A stretch of 64,000 nt of DNA, taken from assembly GCF_026151205.1 (NCBI RefSeq), contig NC_087080.1, positions 753,812 through 817,811 of the forward strand, read 5' to 3'. This document shows positions 35,401 to 46,120 of this stretch, in pieces. The notes below the pieces were generated by a model, which was given only the letters and a program-made list of their open reading frames with translations, was not told the origin of the DNA and did no database searches. The first letter of the stretch is position 1; every line of letters starts with the position of its first letter. The translations under genes and the position numbers were made by a program. Origin of the DNA: Bolinopsis microptera (lineage: Eukaryota; Ctenophora; Tentaculata; Lobata; Bolinopsidae).

Positions 35401-38400
35401 CACCCAAGAGTACTCCTGTGAAAGTTGAGATTGAGAAAGCTGATTCAAAAACAATCTCCAATTTAAATGACGAAAAGAAGGAAGAATTAGAGAAAGAGCC
35501 CACCAAAGATGATAAGTCTTTTAAAGTGAACGATAAGATATTAGACAAATACATAAAGAACACAAAACCAACCAAGAGTACTCCTGTGAAAGTTGAGATT
35601 GAGAAAGCTGATTCAAAAACAATCTCCAATTTAAATGACGAAAAGAAGGAGGATGTGGAGGAGGAAAATGATAGTTTCGGTGACGAATTCCGAACTGGCG
35701 GGAAAGCACTTAACAAATTACTGACCAACTCCAGACAATGGGAATCTAGCCCAGCTTTACTGAGAACGGAAAACTTCAAGACCAACGAAAACTCACTGGA
35801 CAAATACGTGAATAATACAAAACCACCAAAGACAGTCAGTACATCGCCGAGAAATGATAAAATCTCTCCTCAAGTTCAAGAATGGCGGAGGGAGGAGGTA
35901 GCTAAAGATCCCCTTAACTTTTCCGAAAAGAAATCCCAAATTCTGGCTATCAAGAAGAAGACACCTCCTTATGATAGTGGAGTGAGGAAAATGGCAAAAC
36001 CTGCGGTTCCTTTCGATAACAATTCACCGGTAACCCCTGTCTCTCCTTTGGTGGCTAAAATTCAAGTTCTAGAAACTTCTCCAGGTAAATGATCTCTGAT
36101 TAATTAAAATGGTTGATTTTGAAAACAGACTATTTTGATCAAATTTTCTCTGTGCTCATAAATTTTCCTTTTGTTCTAAATTTCTAAAACTGGAAAACAC
36201 TCAGTTTTCTCTATCATAACTTATTATACATTTCCTTACTTATATTGTTTGACAGTTTCCTCCTCGGACGAGAGCGACGCTTCTGCTGTTGCTGACTGGA
36301 AGAAAAAGATCATGTCCTCTCAGAACCTGCTACAACGTGGCATGTCAGCCCCACTACTCCTCAGACCCCTGAGTTGCCACCATTATGGAGGTTTGTGAGA
36401 AACTCCATGTTTTTAAACTACTCCTCAGACCCCTAGTTGCTACCATTATGGAGGTTTGTGAGAAACTTCATGTTTTTAAACTACTCCTCAGACCCCTAGT
36501 TGCCACCATTATGGAGGTTTGTGAGAAACTCCATGTTTTTAAACTACTCCTCAGATCCCTAGTTGCCACCATTATGGAGGTTTGTATACCGAGAAACTCC
36601 ATGTTTCTAAACTACTCCTCAGACCCCTAGTTGCCACCATTATGGAGGTTTGTGTACCGAGAAACTCCATGTTTTTAAACTACTCCTCAGACCCCTAGTT
36701 GCCACTTTATGGAGGTATGTATACGAGAAACTCCATGTTTCTAAATACTCCTCAGACCCCTAGTTGCCCATTATGGAGGTTTGTGAGAAACTCCATGATT
36801 TAAATACTCTCAGACCCTTTTGCCCACCATTATGAAGGTTTGTGAGAACTTCTTGTTTTTAACTACTCTCAGACCTAGTTGCAACCCATTCATGGAGGTT
36901 TGTGAGAAACTCCATGTTTTTAAAACTACTCATAAGACCCCTGTTGCCTCCATTTATGGAGGTGTGTGAGAAACTTTCATGTTTTAAACTACTCTCCGAC
37001 CCTAGTTGCCACCATTATGGCGTTTGTTATCCGAGAATCTCCATGTTTTAAACTACTTCTCAGACCCCTGTTGCCACCTTTATAGTGAGGTTTGGTGGAG
37101 AAAACTCCATTTTTTAAAAAACTTACCTCCTCAGACCCCTAGTTGCCACCATTATGGAGGTTTGTGAGAAACTCCATGTTTTTAAACTACTCCTCAGACC
37201 CCTAGTTGCCACCATTATGGAGGTTTGTTGTACCGAGAAACTTCATGTTTTTAAACTACTCCTCAGACCCCTAGTTGCCACCATTATGGAGGTTTGTGAG
37301 AAACTCCATGTTTTTTAAAACTATCTCTGACCCTAGTTGCCACCATTATGGAGGTTTGTGTACCGAGAAACTCCATGTTTTTAAACCTACTCTCTGACCC
37401 CTAGTTGCACATTATGGAGGTTTGTGAGAAATCCATGTTTTAACGACTCCTCAGGACCTAGTGCCACCTTTATGGAGGTTGTGGAATTCCATGTTTTTTA
37501 AACTCTCCTCAGATCCGAGTTGCCACCAATATGGGGTTTGTGTACCGAGAAAACTCCATGTTTTTTAAACTACTCCTCAGCCCGAGTTGCACCATTATGG
37601 ACTATGGAGGGTTTGTATACGAGAATCTCCTTGTTTTAAACTACTCCTCAGGACCCTAGTTTTTAAACTTGATATGTTATTGCTATCGTCCTAAGAGCTG
37701 TGGACTGTAAGTAGCGATGTATTTAGTATAAATAACTCTGCAGATGAGACTCATGTTTCATAATATTATCATCCACAATCCGTGCCAGAATGTCGCGTGC
37801 AGGCTTCTAGCTGGTTACCTGGTTACTTCTAGGAATTCCGGTGAGGTTGATAAAGTTTAGATGAGGTGCCAACGGTTGTTAAGATCATTAATTTAATTAA
37901 TTTAATGACACTTTTCACTTTATGTAACCGGAATGTCCTGATTAATGAGTTTCTTTGCGATTAGTTGATAATTGTGAACAATTTAATGAGGTCACGTTGT
38001 TTCAAGCATTGTGAAATAAGTATTTTACGACATTTTGGTCCATCACGAATTACATGAATTTTAAAGATTTCCCAAATTTTAAAAGTTTTTATCGTACTTT
38101 TGATAACAAGGTTTACTGTGGTGGTGCGTCAAAATATCGCTTATAATTTACAGGTCCCACCCAGTGTGCATGTATTCGATTTGACAGTATACATTATCCG
38201 TCATCGTTTTCTCTATGCTTTTTTAGTATGCTCAAGATACACTATTTTATGTTAATTATTACTAATAGGCACTTAATTACTTTATTAAAAGTGCATGTTA
38301 CATATCAATTATATTCTTAATTTGATCAGATGTCAAGATGGAACTATTAATCGGACGTTTTGACTTGAACCACGAAATCTGTGTAGGTTTCTACGAAATC

Positions 38401-41400
38401 AATTCGTTTATTTATCCTTCTCGAACAACAACAGTACTGTAAATTATACTATTATGTATGTGAATGAACGTATGTGGCATTAGTGAATGAAGTTCTTGCT
38501 TGTATTTTAACATATTGACAATATCAATTATCCTTGTCATACCCTAGTAAGAAGACTCATTACTTAGCTTGGTTAGCGCTCTTCATGTAATATGAAACAG
38601 TCTCAAGCTAAAGTTCTTAACAAGGACCAAGGTTATTAACAGAGTTCATATGGAATTCCGTGAAGTATTTTATAATAATGTTACTCACTGCCAATTCTCA
38701 TATCAGGCTGTCATGTCCGTAAATCACGTTGCGTTTTTTCGACCTTTAAGTTTGTGAGCTGGAATAGTCTTTACTCGAAATGCTTATTGTGAAAATAGCA
38801 TTAAAAATACTCCTGAGCCCTCTGACTAGGTCTATTTCTTGCCCAGTCGAATTGAAAGATGTAAGTTCCTGTTTTTATAGCTATAGCTTCTCAATTACGG
38901 TAACAAAAAAAACACAATTCAATTGAAAAGTATGCCTTGTTATGTGCTGTTATTTTAGTGTAGATTGTGAACAAATTTGTTAATAAAAAACCGCAATTCT
39001 TATCAATGTGTTCACCAGTAAGTGTTACTCTGAGGATAAACCAGTCAGGCAATATCCACGTAACCCAGTACATGGTTCCTGTCTTCTTTCAATTGAAAGA
39101 AGATAGAAACCGATAAATCAAAGAGTCCTCAGGTTAGGCTTCAATAATTAAATCTAGAAGAAACCAGGAGGTTTCCTAATAGCTATAGTTTAAAGTAAAG
39201 GTGCGGCAATTGGAGTTAATATAGTTAATATAGTTCAAAGTCAGGGCGCAAAAGGTAGTGTAACTATGGTAACCGGCGCAAAAGGTATTTAACGAGGTCT
39301 GCTTGATTATCTCATGCAACTTTATACAGGTTCACATCATCTGTTTTCTGTAATTATTTACAAGTTTACGAGATTACCAAGGTTACGGGATTATTGGCTG
39401 ACTGCCAACAAGTTGATTGTTAGAATGGGGTTACTGCCTACTCCTTTTTTTTTGGTCTGAATATTTAATTAATTAATTAATTAATTAATTAATTAATTAA
39501 TTTCCATAGTTCCCGGAAATGAGCTTTCCGGTTTTTGTCTCTGTTTGGTGTTAAGTTGTCGTGTTGAAAGGTTCGCGGAGTTTGTTTATTTTAAAACTTG
39601 CGTCTTAATCTGAAGCAAGGCCCTTAATTGCGCACTCCTTTTTCGGCAACTCATTTTCAGACAAACATAAATACTTACCTTCTATTATCAGTAATAATAT
39701 CTAAGTTTGGGACTTTATCGATACTAGAGAAGATTGTCACACAATGTAAGAAGAATCAAACAGCGTTTTGATGCGAGATTGTAATATTTAGACTATTAAA
39801 AACAAAACATTCGGTTAAATAAGAAATTTAGAAAAATAACAAGTTAAGCTGGAACACAGATACCTGGTGGTAACCATGGGAACACCTCACAGATACCTGG
39901 TGGTAACCATGGGAACACCTCACAGATACCTGGTGGTAACCATGGGAACACCTCACAGATACCCGGTGGTAACCATGGGAACACCTCACAGATACCCGGT
40001 GGTAACCATGGGAACACCTCACAGATACCTGGTGGTAACCATGGGAACACCTCACAGATACCTGGTGGTAACCATGGGAACACCTCACAGATACCTGGTG
40101 GTAACCATGGGAACACCTCACAGATACCTGGTGGTAACCATGGGAACACCTCACAGATACCTGGTGGTAACCATGGGAACACCTCACAGATACCTGGTGG
40201 TAACCATGGGAACACCTCACAGATACCTGGTGGTAACCATGGGAACACCTCACAGATACCTGGTGGTAACCATGGGAACACCTCACAGATACCTGGTGGT
40301 AACCATGGGAACACCTCACAGATACCTGGTGGTAACCATGGGAACACCTCACAGATACCTGGTGGTAACCATGGGAACACCTCACAGATACCTGGTGGTA
40401 ACCATGGGAACACCTCACAGATACCTGGTGGTAACCATGGGAACACCTCACAGATACCTGGTGGTAACCATGGGAACACCTCACAGATACCTGGTGGTAA
40501 CCATGGGAACACCTCACAGATACCTGGTGGTAACCATGGGAACACCTCACAGATACCTGGTGGTAACCATGGGAACACCTCACAGATACCTGGTGGTAAC
40601 CATGGGAACACCTCACAGATACCTGGTGGTAACCATGGAAACACCTCACAGATACCTGGTGGTAACCATGGGAACACCTCACAGATACCTGGTGGTAACC
40701 ATGGGAACACCTCACAGATACCTGGTGGTAACCATGGGAACACCTCCCAGATACCTGGTGGTAACCATGGGAACACCTCACAGATACCTGGTGGTAACCA
40801 TGGGAACACCTCACAGATACCCGGTGGTAACCATGGGAACACCTCACAGATACCCGGTGGTAACCATGGGAACACCTCACAGATACCCGGTGGTAACCAT
40901 GGGAACACCTCACAGATACCTGGTGGTAACCATGGGAACACCTCACAGATACCTGGTGGTAACCATGGGAACACCTCACAGATACCTGGTGGTAACCATG
41001 GGAACACCTCACAGATACCTGGTGGTAACCATGGGAACACCTCACAGATACCGGTGGTAACCATGGGAACACCTCACAGATACCTGGTGGTAACCATGGG
41101 AACACCTCACAGATACCCGGTGGTAACCATGGGAACACCTCACAGATACCTGGTGGTAACCATGGGAACACCTCACAGATACCTGCTGGTAACCATGGGA
41201 ACACCTCACAGATACCTGGTGGTAACCATGGGAACACCTCACAGATACCTGGTGGTAACCATGGGAACACCTCACAGATACCTGGTGGTAACCATGGGAA
41301 CACCTCACAGATACCTGGTGGTAACCATGGGAACACCTCACAGATACCTGGTGGTAACCATGGGAACACCTCACAGATACCTGGTGGTAACCATGGGAAC

Positions 41401-44400
41401 ACCTCACAGATACCTGGTGGTAACCATGGGAACACCTCACAGATACCTGGTGGTAACCATGGGAACACCTCACAGATACCTGGTGGTAACCATGGGAACA
41501 CCTCACAGATACCTGGTGGTAACCATGGGAACACCTCACAGATACCTGGTGGTAACCATGGGAACACCTCACAGATACCTGGTGGTAACCATGGGAACAC
41601 CTCACAGATACCTGGTGGTAACCATGGGAACACCTCACAGATACCTGGTGGTAACCATGGGAACACCTCACAGATACCTGGTGGTAACCATGGGAACACC
41701 TCACAGATACCTGGTGGTAACCATGGAAACACCTCACAGATACCTGGTGGTAACCATGGGAACACCTCACAGATACCTGGTGGTAACCATGGGAACACCT
41801 CACAGATACCTGGTGGTAACCATGGGAACACCTCCCAGATACCTGGTGGTAACCATGGGAACACCTCACAGATACCTGGTGGTAACCATTGGAACACCTC
41901 ACAGATACCCGGTGGTAACCATGGGAACACCTCACAGATACCCGGTGGTAACCATGGGAACACCTCACAGATACCCGGTGGTAACCATGGGAACACCTCA
42001 CAGATACCTGGTGGTAACCATGGGAACACCTCACAGATACCTGGTGGTAACCATGGGAACACCTCACAGATACCTGGTGGTAACCATGGGAACACCTCAC
42101 AGATACCTGGTGGTAACCATGGGAACACCTCACAGATACCCGGTGGTAACCATGGGAACACCTCACAGATACCTGGTGGTAACCATGGGAACACCTCACA
42201 GATACCCGGTGGTAACCATGGGAACACCTCACAGATACCCGGTGGTAACCATGGGAACACCTCACAGATACCTGGTGGTAACCATGGGAACACCTCACAG
42301 ATACCTGCTGGTAACCATGGGAACACCTCACAGATACCTGGTGGTAACCATGGGAACACCTCACAGATACCTGGTAGTTACCATGGGAACACCTCACAGA
42401 TACCTGGTGGTAACCATGGGAACACCTCACAGATACCTGGTGGTAACCATGGGAACACCTCACAGATACCCGGTGGTAACCATGGGAACACCTCACAGAT
42501 ACCCGGTGGTAACCATGGGAACACCTCACAGATACCTGGTGGTAACCATGGGAACACCTCACAGATACCTGGTGGTAACCATGGGAACACCTCACAGATA
42601 CCTGGTGGTAACCATGGGAACACCTCACAGATACCTGGTGGTAACCATGGGAACACCTCACAGATACCTGGTGGTAACCATGGGAACACCTCACAGATAC
42701 CCGGTGGTAACCATGGGAACACCTCACAGATACCTGGTGGTAACCATGGGAACACCTCACAGATACCCGGTGGTAACCATGGGAACACCTCACAGATACC
42801 CGGTGGTAACCATGGGAACACCTCACAGATACCTGGTGGTAACCATGGGAACACCTCACAGATACCTGCTGGTAACCATGGGAACACCTCACAGATACCT
42901 GGTGGTAACCATGGGAACACCTCACAGATACCTGGTAGTTACCATGGGAACACCTCACAGATACCTGGTGGTAACCATGGGAACACCTCACAGATACCTG
43001 GTGGTAACCATGGGAATACCTAACAATTTATCGTCTCCCCCTAATCAGATCATTTTCAGGGTATTTCTGACGTATCAGACACAGAAGATGTGGTGGGAGA
43101 CCTACCTACCTTCAAACCTACTGGTTCTAAAGCCAAGTTCGGGTTAGTACGCTTTTACTTTTAAACTTTAAAAACTTCTATTAATAGATTTAGCATACTT
43201 ACCTGTAATTATTTTCGTAGATTTGGCATGTGAAATTTGAGAGGAGCAATGATAGCTCCTTTTTTGTTTTGAACACATGAAATGTTAATAGTCCACATTG
43301 TCACATTTTGTTGTCCCAATTATCATCTCATAACACGTGCAGTACTAACAAAGCTGAGGAAAAGTTACTTGAACCTGACTGGTATGCAATGTGTGCACTG
43401 TATAGTAATACTGTGCTATAAATAATCGACACTATAATTGAGGAGTTGTGTAGCTATTAGTACCTAATTATCATAATTCACATGTCTAATTAACCAATTA
43501 TCAAGTAATTCATGTTTAATTAATAAAATAAGTTGTTGATTTCTTCAAGTAAAATCGTTTCCTTCGTCGTGATACTGATATACTCCCATGTTCAAAGTTT
43601 CTTATTTCGTTGAAAACGCATCCTGTATTTTCACACATTAGCACACGAAAATAAAGTAAATTATAAATAAGTTTTAATTAGAAGTATTACTAATGCGTTT
43701 TAGCAAGAAGTATATCATTATGTATCAAAACGTTTCCTTCTAAATGACATCATATCATCAGCATAATTTACTCCTTCATAATATCATATTGTCACACCGA
43801 CCTAGTTATAATACACCTATAGATAAGATGATTAATTTACTCCTTCATAATATCATCTTATAGATAAGATGATTAATAAGCCGTATGGCGGGACAGAATA
43901 TTACACATATTATAATATATAAATCCTGCATACAGTATAGCTCATTATTCAGTTGCTTGCTTGTACGCATGATCAGTACAACCAGTCTTGCTTTACTCAG
44001 CAACGGGCTGACTTTTATTTGGTGCACTTTTGTGTTTGCCCTTTATTTCTACCTAGTCTTCAAATTCTGGTGAGTTAAAAGTGTAGACTATGAGATATTG
44101 AACTGTGTATCAGAACTTATAGTATCTGCTTCTGACCACAATATAAAATATTAGTTTTATTTACAGTCGAACTGGTCCAAAGTTCGATATTTCACCATAA
44201 TAATGTTTTTAATTTTGTTAACTGAGCTACTGATTACTGAAAATTTAATGAAAACTTAAAATATTGGAAGTATTAAAATGAACTACTCCTCCTCCTCCTC
44301 CATCTAAATTCAAAGTAACTGCCCTCATCAACTAGTGTCCTCTATCTTGTCGGTCAGCTGAACATTCTTTGTTATTGGTAATTCAGGGTGTTCCGTATTG

Positions 44401-45497
44401 TATTATAATGTACTTTACATATACCTTTCTGTGTGTTTGTATCTGTTTTAGAGCCAGTCGATGATATATATATAGCCGTGTTATGATCGTGTGAACTTTA
44501 ATCTCTTTCCTTTTTTAGCGTAACTATGGTAACTAGTAACTCACTTCATTCATTTTGCTTGCTTGTAAACATAATGGATACAGCCAGTCTTGCTTTACTC
44601 AGCAACAGCCTACCTTTCATTTTGTGCAGTTTTGTGTTTGCCCTATTTTTCTACCTCATCTTCAAGTTCCGGTGAGTTTTGTTGAGACTGTGAAGAGTGA
44701 AATACGATTCCCCTATATAGTGACAACACTATATAATACCAAAGTAAGGATACAATTTGTAGTCAAACTGGTGCCAAGTTCGATAATTCACTGTAATGTT
44801 TTTTATTTTGGTACTGCTGATTATTGATAACTAGTTGAAAACATTGAATTTTGTTACGCGGGTGCAATGAATATGATTAAAAGAGTCACTTAAATTCTAA
44901 ATATATGTAACATCATGTCACTCAATCTCCTATATATTGGACAAGTGGCCAATCTAATTAGTATGTTATGTAAAACACAATGTCTACTCAGTTCACTACT
45001 GCACATGGTCATTACAATGAAAAGAGATATTATAACAGAACTTTAGTTTGTCAGAGAATGAGTATTTTGTAATAACCCAGGGGTCGAGGGCCGTCCACTT
45101 TATGTGATTTGTATTGTATACCATTGTACATTGTACTGTATACCATTGTACATTGACTCTGACCTAGCATCCTCTAAATTCTACATTACTACCCTTATCA
45201 ACCTTGTAGTAACTATAGTAACCACATAGTAACCATAGTAACCTTGTATCTCCTCGCTTGTCTGTCAACTCAACATTCCTTGATAGCAGTAGCAGTTTTA
45301 TCCTTATTTTAAGTAGTTGGGTTGTTGATGATCCTGATATATGCCGTATAATATTAATATAACCTCTCTCTATCTGGTCACGTTTGTATATACATGCTTT
45401 TGTTGCCTGATTTAGAGCAAGCCTAAAAATATACACATGCTTTGATTGTGTGAATTTTCACATCTTTCCTCATTTTAGGATAAAGACTAAGTATTGA
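32422..45497 (+). CDS. Gene A: tail-anchored repeat protein, spliced (9 exons used)
   Basis: Coding exons: 32422-32461, 33093-33237, 33418-33644, 33802-34052, 34125-36084, 36256-36390, 43049-43142, one of 43953-44069 or 44519-44671, and 45479-45497. Every junction is GT-AG, and phases agree throughout (1, 2, 1, 0, 1, 1, 2, 2), giving 995 or 1007 residues. The protein is hydrophilic and Ser/Lys-rich, has RVSF at 33963-33974 (PP1-docking type, within RRVS, a PKA-type site), eight copies of a 17-residue motif, an acidic stretch, then one hydrophobic segment and a short basic tail ending KTKY. That layout predicts a C-terminally anchored membrane protein facing the cytosol. I do not recognise the family. 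The gene model is inferred from sequence and has no transcript support. Confidence 0.72.
33093..33237 (+). CDS. Gene A exon 2
   Basis: Acceptor TTTATTTAG, donor CCAG/GTTAGT. Encodes a Ser-rich stretch with PPSQPLDVLSLLTPSAKSKY. Phase 1 in, phase 2 out. Confidence 0.72.
33418..33644 (+). CDS. Gene A exon 3
   Basis: Acceptor CACAATTTGCAG, donor TCTG/GTTAGT. Encodes VKKNVFGRSSIYGALEAALA and a charged region. Phase 2 in, phase 1 out. Confidence 0.75.
33802..34052 (+). CDS. Gene A exon 4 with RVSF motif
   Basis: Acceptor TTTTTCTGACAG, donor TTTGAG/GTATGT. Carries RRVSFEHIIKP; RVSF is at 33963-33974. Confidence 0.75.
34053..34124 (+). other. 72-nt in-frame intron (exitron-like)
   Basis: Starts GTATGT and ends TTGCATTTCAG, is a multiple of three and has no stop in frame, so retention would add 24 residues. 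Confidence 0.6.
34125..36084 (+). CDS. Gene A exon 5: large exon with eightfold motif repeat
   Basis: Encodes about 650 residues. Between about 34770 and 35850 a motif recurs eight times: F-[KR]-x-N-[DE]-K-[IV]-L-[DN]-K-x-[IVL]-x-N-[ST]-[KR]-[PR], usually followed within a few residues by Ser or Thr. Examples are FKVNDKILDKYIKNTKP (twice) and FRTNENILNKFLNNTKR. Two of the copies lie in a 171-nt (57-residue) nearly identical tandem duplication beginning at 35327 and 35498. The rest is charged and low in hydrophobic residues, so the region is probably disordered with short helical binding motifs. Donor CCAG/GTAAAT; phase 1 out. No domain of known function recognised. Confidence 0.8.
36256..36390 (+). 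CDS. Gene A exon 6
   Basis: Acceptor TTGTTTGACAG; encodes SSSDESDASAVADWKKKI and then PLLLRPLSCHHYG. The donor is ATGGAG/GTTTGT, a weak site. The last 50 bp and the donor are the founder sequence of the 63-bp array that follows. Phase 1 in and out. Confidence 0.6.
36340..37665. repeat. 63-bp minisatellite, about 20 units, seeded from exon 6
   Basis: Each unit runs from CTCCTCAGACCCCTAGTTGC through ATTATGGAGGTTTGTGAG to CATGTTTTTAAACTA. The first unit is the end of gene A exon 6 plus its donor. The units are clean at 36370-36680 and 37130-37310. Between and after these they carry many one-base indels. The apparent 21-residue repeat frame at 36385 is a shadow. Confidence 0.9.
37666..39849. other. 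Intron of gene A, no exon seen
   Basis: AT-rich. Contains a perfect palindrome TCTTCTTTCAATTGAAAGAAG near 39083-39104, GGCGCAAAAGGTA twice near 39245-39290, a GTAACTATGGTAAC motif near 39262, and an (AATT)n microsatellite at 39466-39501. Confidence 0.55.
39850..43021. repeat. 33-bp minisatellite, about 96 units, higher-order structure
   Basis: Units contain GGTGGTAACCATGGGAACAC and CTCACAGATACCT. Identity is very high. Variant units recur at fixed distances: CCATGGAAAC at 40633 and 41721, and CTCCCAG at 40741 and 41829 (1088 bp, 33 units minus one base); GGTAGTTACC at 42373 and 42934, and CTGCTGG at 42304 and 42865 (561 bp, 17 units). The array lies in the gene A intron between exons 6 and 7. 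Long frames on both strands exist only because the unit is a multiple of three without stops. Confidence 0.95.
43049..43142 (+). CDS. Gene A exon 7
   Basis: Acceptor with pyrimidine tract CGTCTCCCCCTAATCAG; donor TTCGG/GTTAGT. Encodes the acidic GISDVSDTEDVVGDLP and then FKPTGSKAKFG. Phase 1 in, phase 2 out. An alternative acceptor 11 nt downstream would break the frame. Confidence 0.65.
43143..43952. other. Intron, no exon seen
   Basis: AT-rich; the segment CTCCTTCATAATATCAT is repeated near 43770 and 43840. Confidence 0.5.
43953..44069 (+). CDS. Gene A alternative membrane-anchor exon A
   Basis: Acceptor CATTATTCAG, donor TTCTG/GTGAGT, phase 2 in and out. Encodes CLLVRMISTTSLALLSNG followed by about 20 hydrophobic residues (FIWCTFVFALYFYLVFKF). 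It is homologous to the exon at 44519-44671 and splices in the same phase, so the two look mutually exclusive. Confidence 0.65.
44519..44671 (+). CDS. Gene A alternative membrane-anchor exon B
   Basis: Acceptor CCTTTTTTAG, donor TTCCG/GTGAGT, phase 2 in and out. Encodes VTMVTSNSLHSF and then MDTASLALLSNSLPF plus the hydrophobic core ILCSFVFALFFYLIFKF. The first 12 residues derive from a GTAACTATGGTAAC repeat motif. The ATG at 44574 with the last exon would also give a free-standing 38-residue single-pass peptide, so an independent microprotein is possible. Confidence 0.65.
44672..45478. other. Last intron of gene A
   Basis: Partly homologous to 44070-44518, as expected for a segmental exon duplication. 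Contains TAACCATAGTAAC-type motifs near 45205-45245. Confidence 0.5.
45479..45497 (+). CDS. Gene A last exon (basic tail and stop)
   Basis: Acceptor CTTTCCTCATTTTAG; completes W or R, then IKTKY and TGA. It fits both anchor exons in phase. Confidence 0.6.
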
Positions 45498-45585
45498 GAA
45501 GGCTGTCTAGTGTCTAGTGTCTCAGGATTTGTCATTGTGTTCTATCAAGAGCCTACTAGTAGATACTGCTACAGCTAACTTCATG

Positions 45586-45591
45586 AATAAA
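45586..45591 (+). terminator. Poly(A) signal AATAAA of gene A
   Basis: Lies 89 nt after the stop, with a GT-rich stretch (GGTACGTGGACTGG) following. Confidence 0.5.
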
Positions 45592-45819
45592 AGGATCATT
45601 GGTACGTGGACTGGTTAATATTAAAGACAAATTCCTAACATTTTTTTGGTGTAAGGAACAAAGGGCGGCGCTATTCTTAATTTAACTTAATAAGATCGAG
45701 ATATTGACCGTACCAAGAAAAGTAAGGTAAATAAAAACTGCCATAAGTTGACCAGCATCAGTTAGAAAACGCTCAAGTGCAAGAAACAAGTATGATTCTG
45801 GCACTAGTTATACGGAAGG

Positions 45820-46120
45820 CAACCACGTGACGTTACCTAGCAACCCGTTACCTAGCAACCACGTGACGTTACCTAGCAACCACGTGACGTTACCTAGCAA
45901 CCACGTGACGTTACCTAGCAACCACGTGACGTTACCTAGCAACCACGTGACGTTACCTAGCAACCACGTGACGTTACCTAGCAACCACGTGACGTTACCT
46001 AGCAACCACGTGACGTTACCTAGCAACCACGTGACGTTACCTAGCAACCACGTGACGTTACCTAGCAACCACGTGACGTTACCTAGCAACCACGTGACGT
46101 TACCTAGCAACCACGTGACT
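45820..46120. repeat. 21-bp minisatellite, 14 units, E-box/CRE/X-box
   Basis: The unit reads CACGTGACG then TTACCTAGCAAC. Each unit holds CACGTG, overlapping TGACGT, and GTTACCTAGCAAC, which fits the X-box pattern RYYNYY-N-RRNRAC. Units are nearly identical. The frames on both strands are artefacts. Confidence 0.92.

Noticed and set aside
35189..35803. 204-codon minus-strand frame rich in Phe and Ser
   Set aside because: Antisense shadow of the Lys-rich repeat in gene A.
39828..43147. Frames of 400-840 codons on both strands (repeat peptides such as VTMGTPHRYLV and GICEVFPWLPP)
   Set aside because: They exist only because a stop-free 33-bp unit is a multiple of three; several overlap on both strands, and gene A exons 6 and 7 place the array in an intron.
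45164..45436. 90-codon minus-strand frame
   Set aside because: Lies antisense in the last intron of gene A with no supporting signal.
43953..45497. KASH-domain or di-lysine ER-retrieval ending for gene A
   Set aside because: The C-terminus KTKY has neither the PPPx ending of KASH proteins nor Lys at the required -3/-4 or -3/-5 positions.
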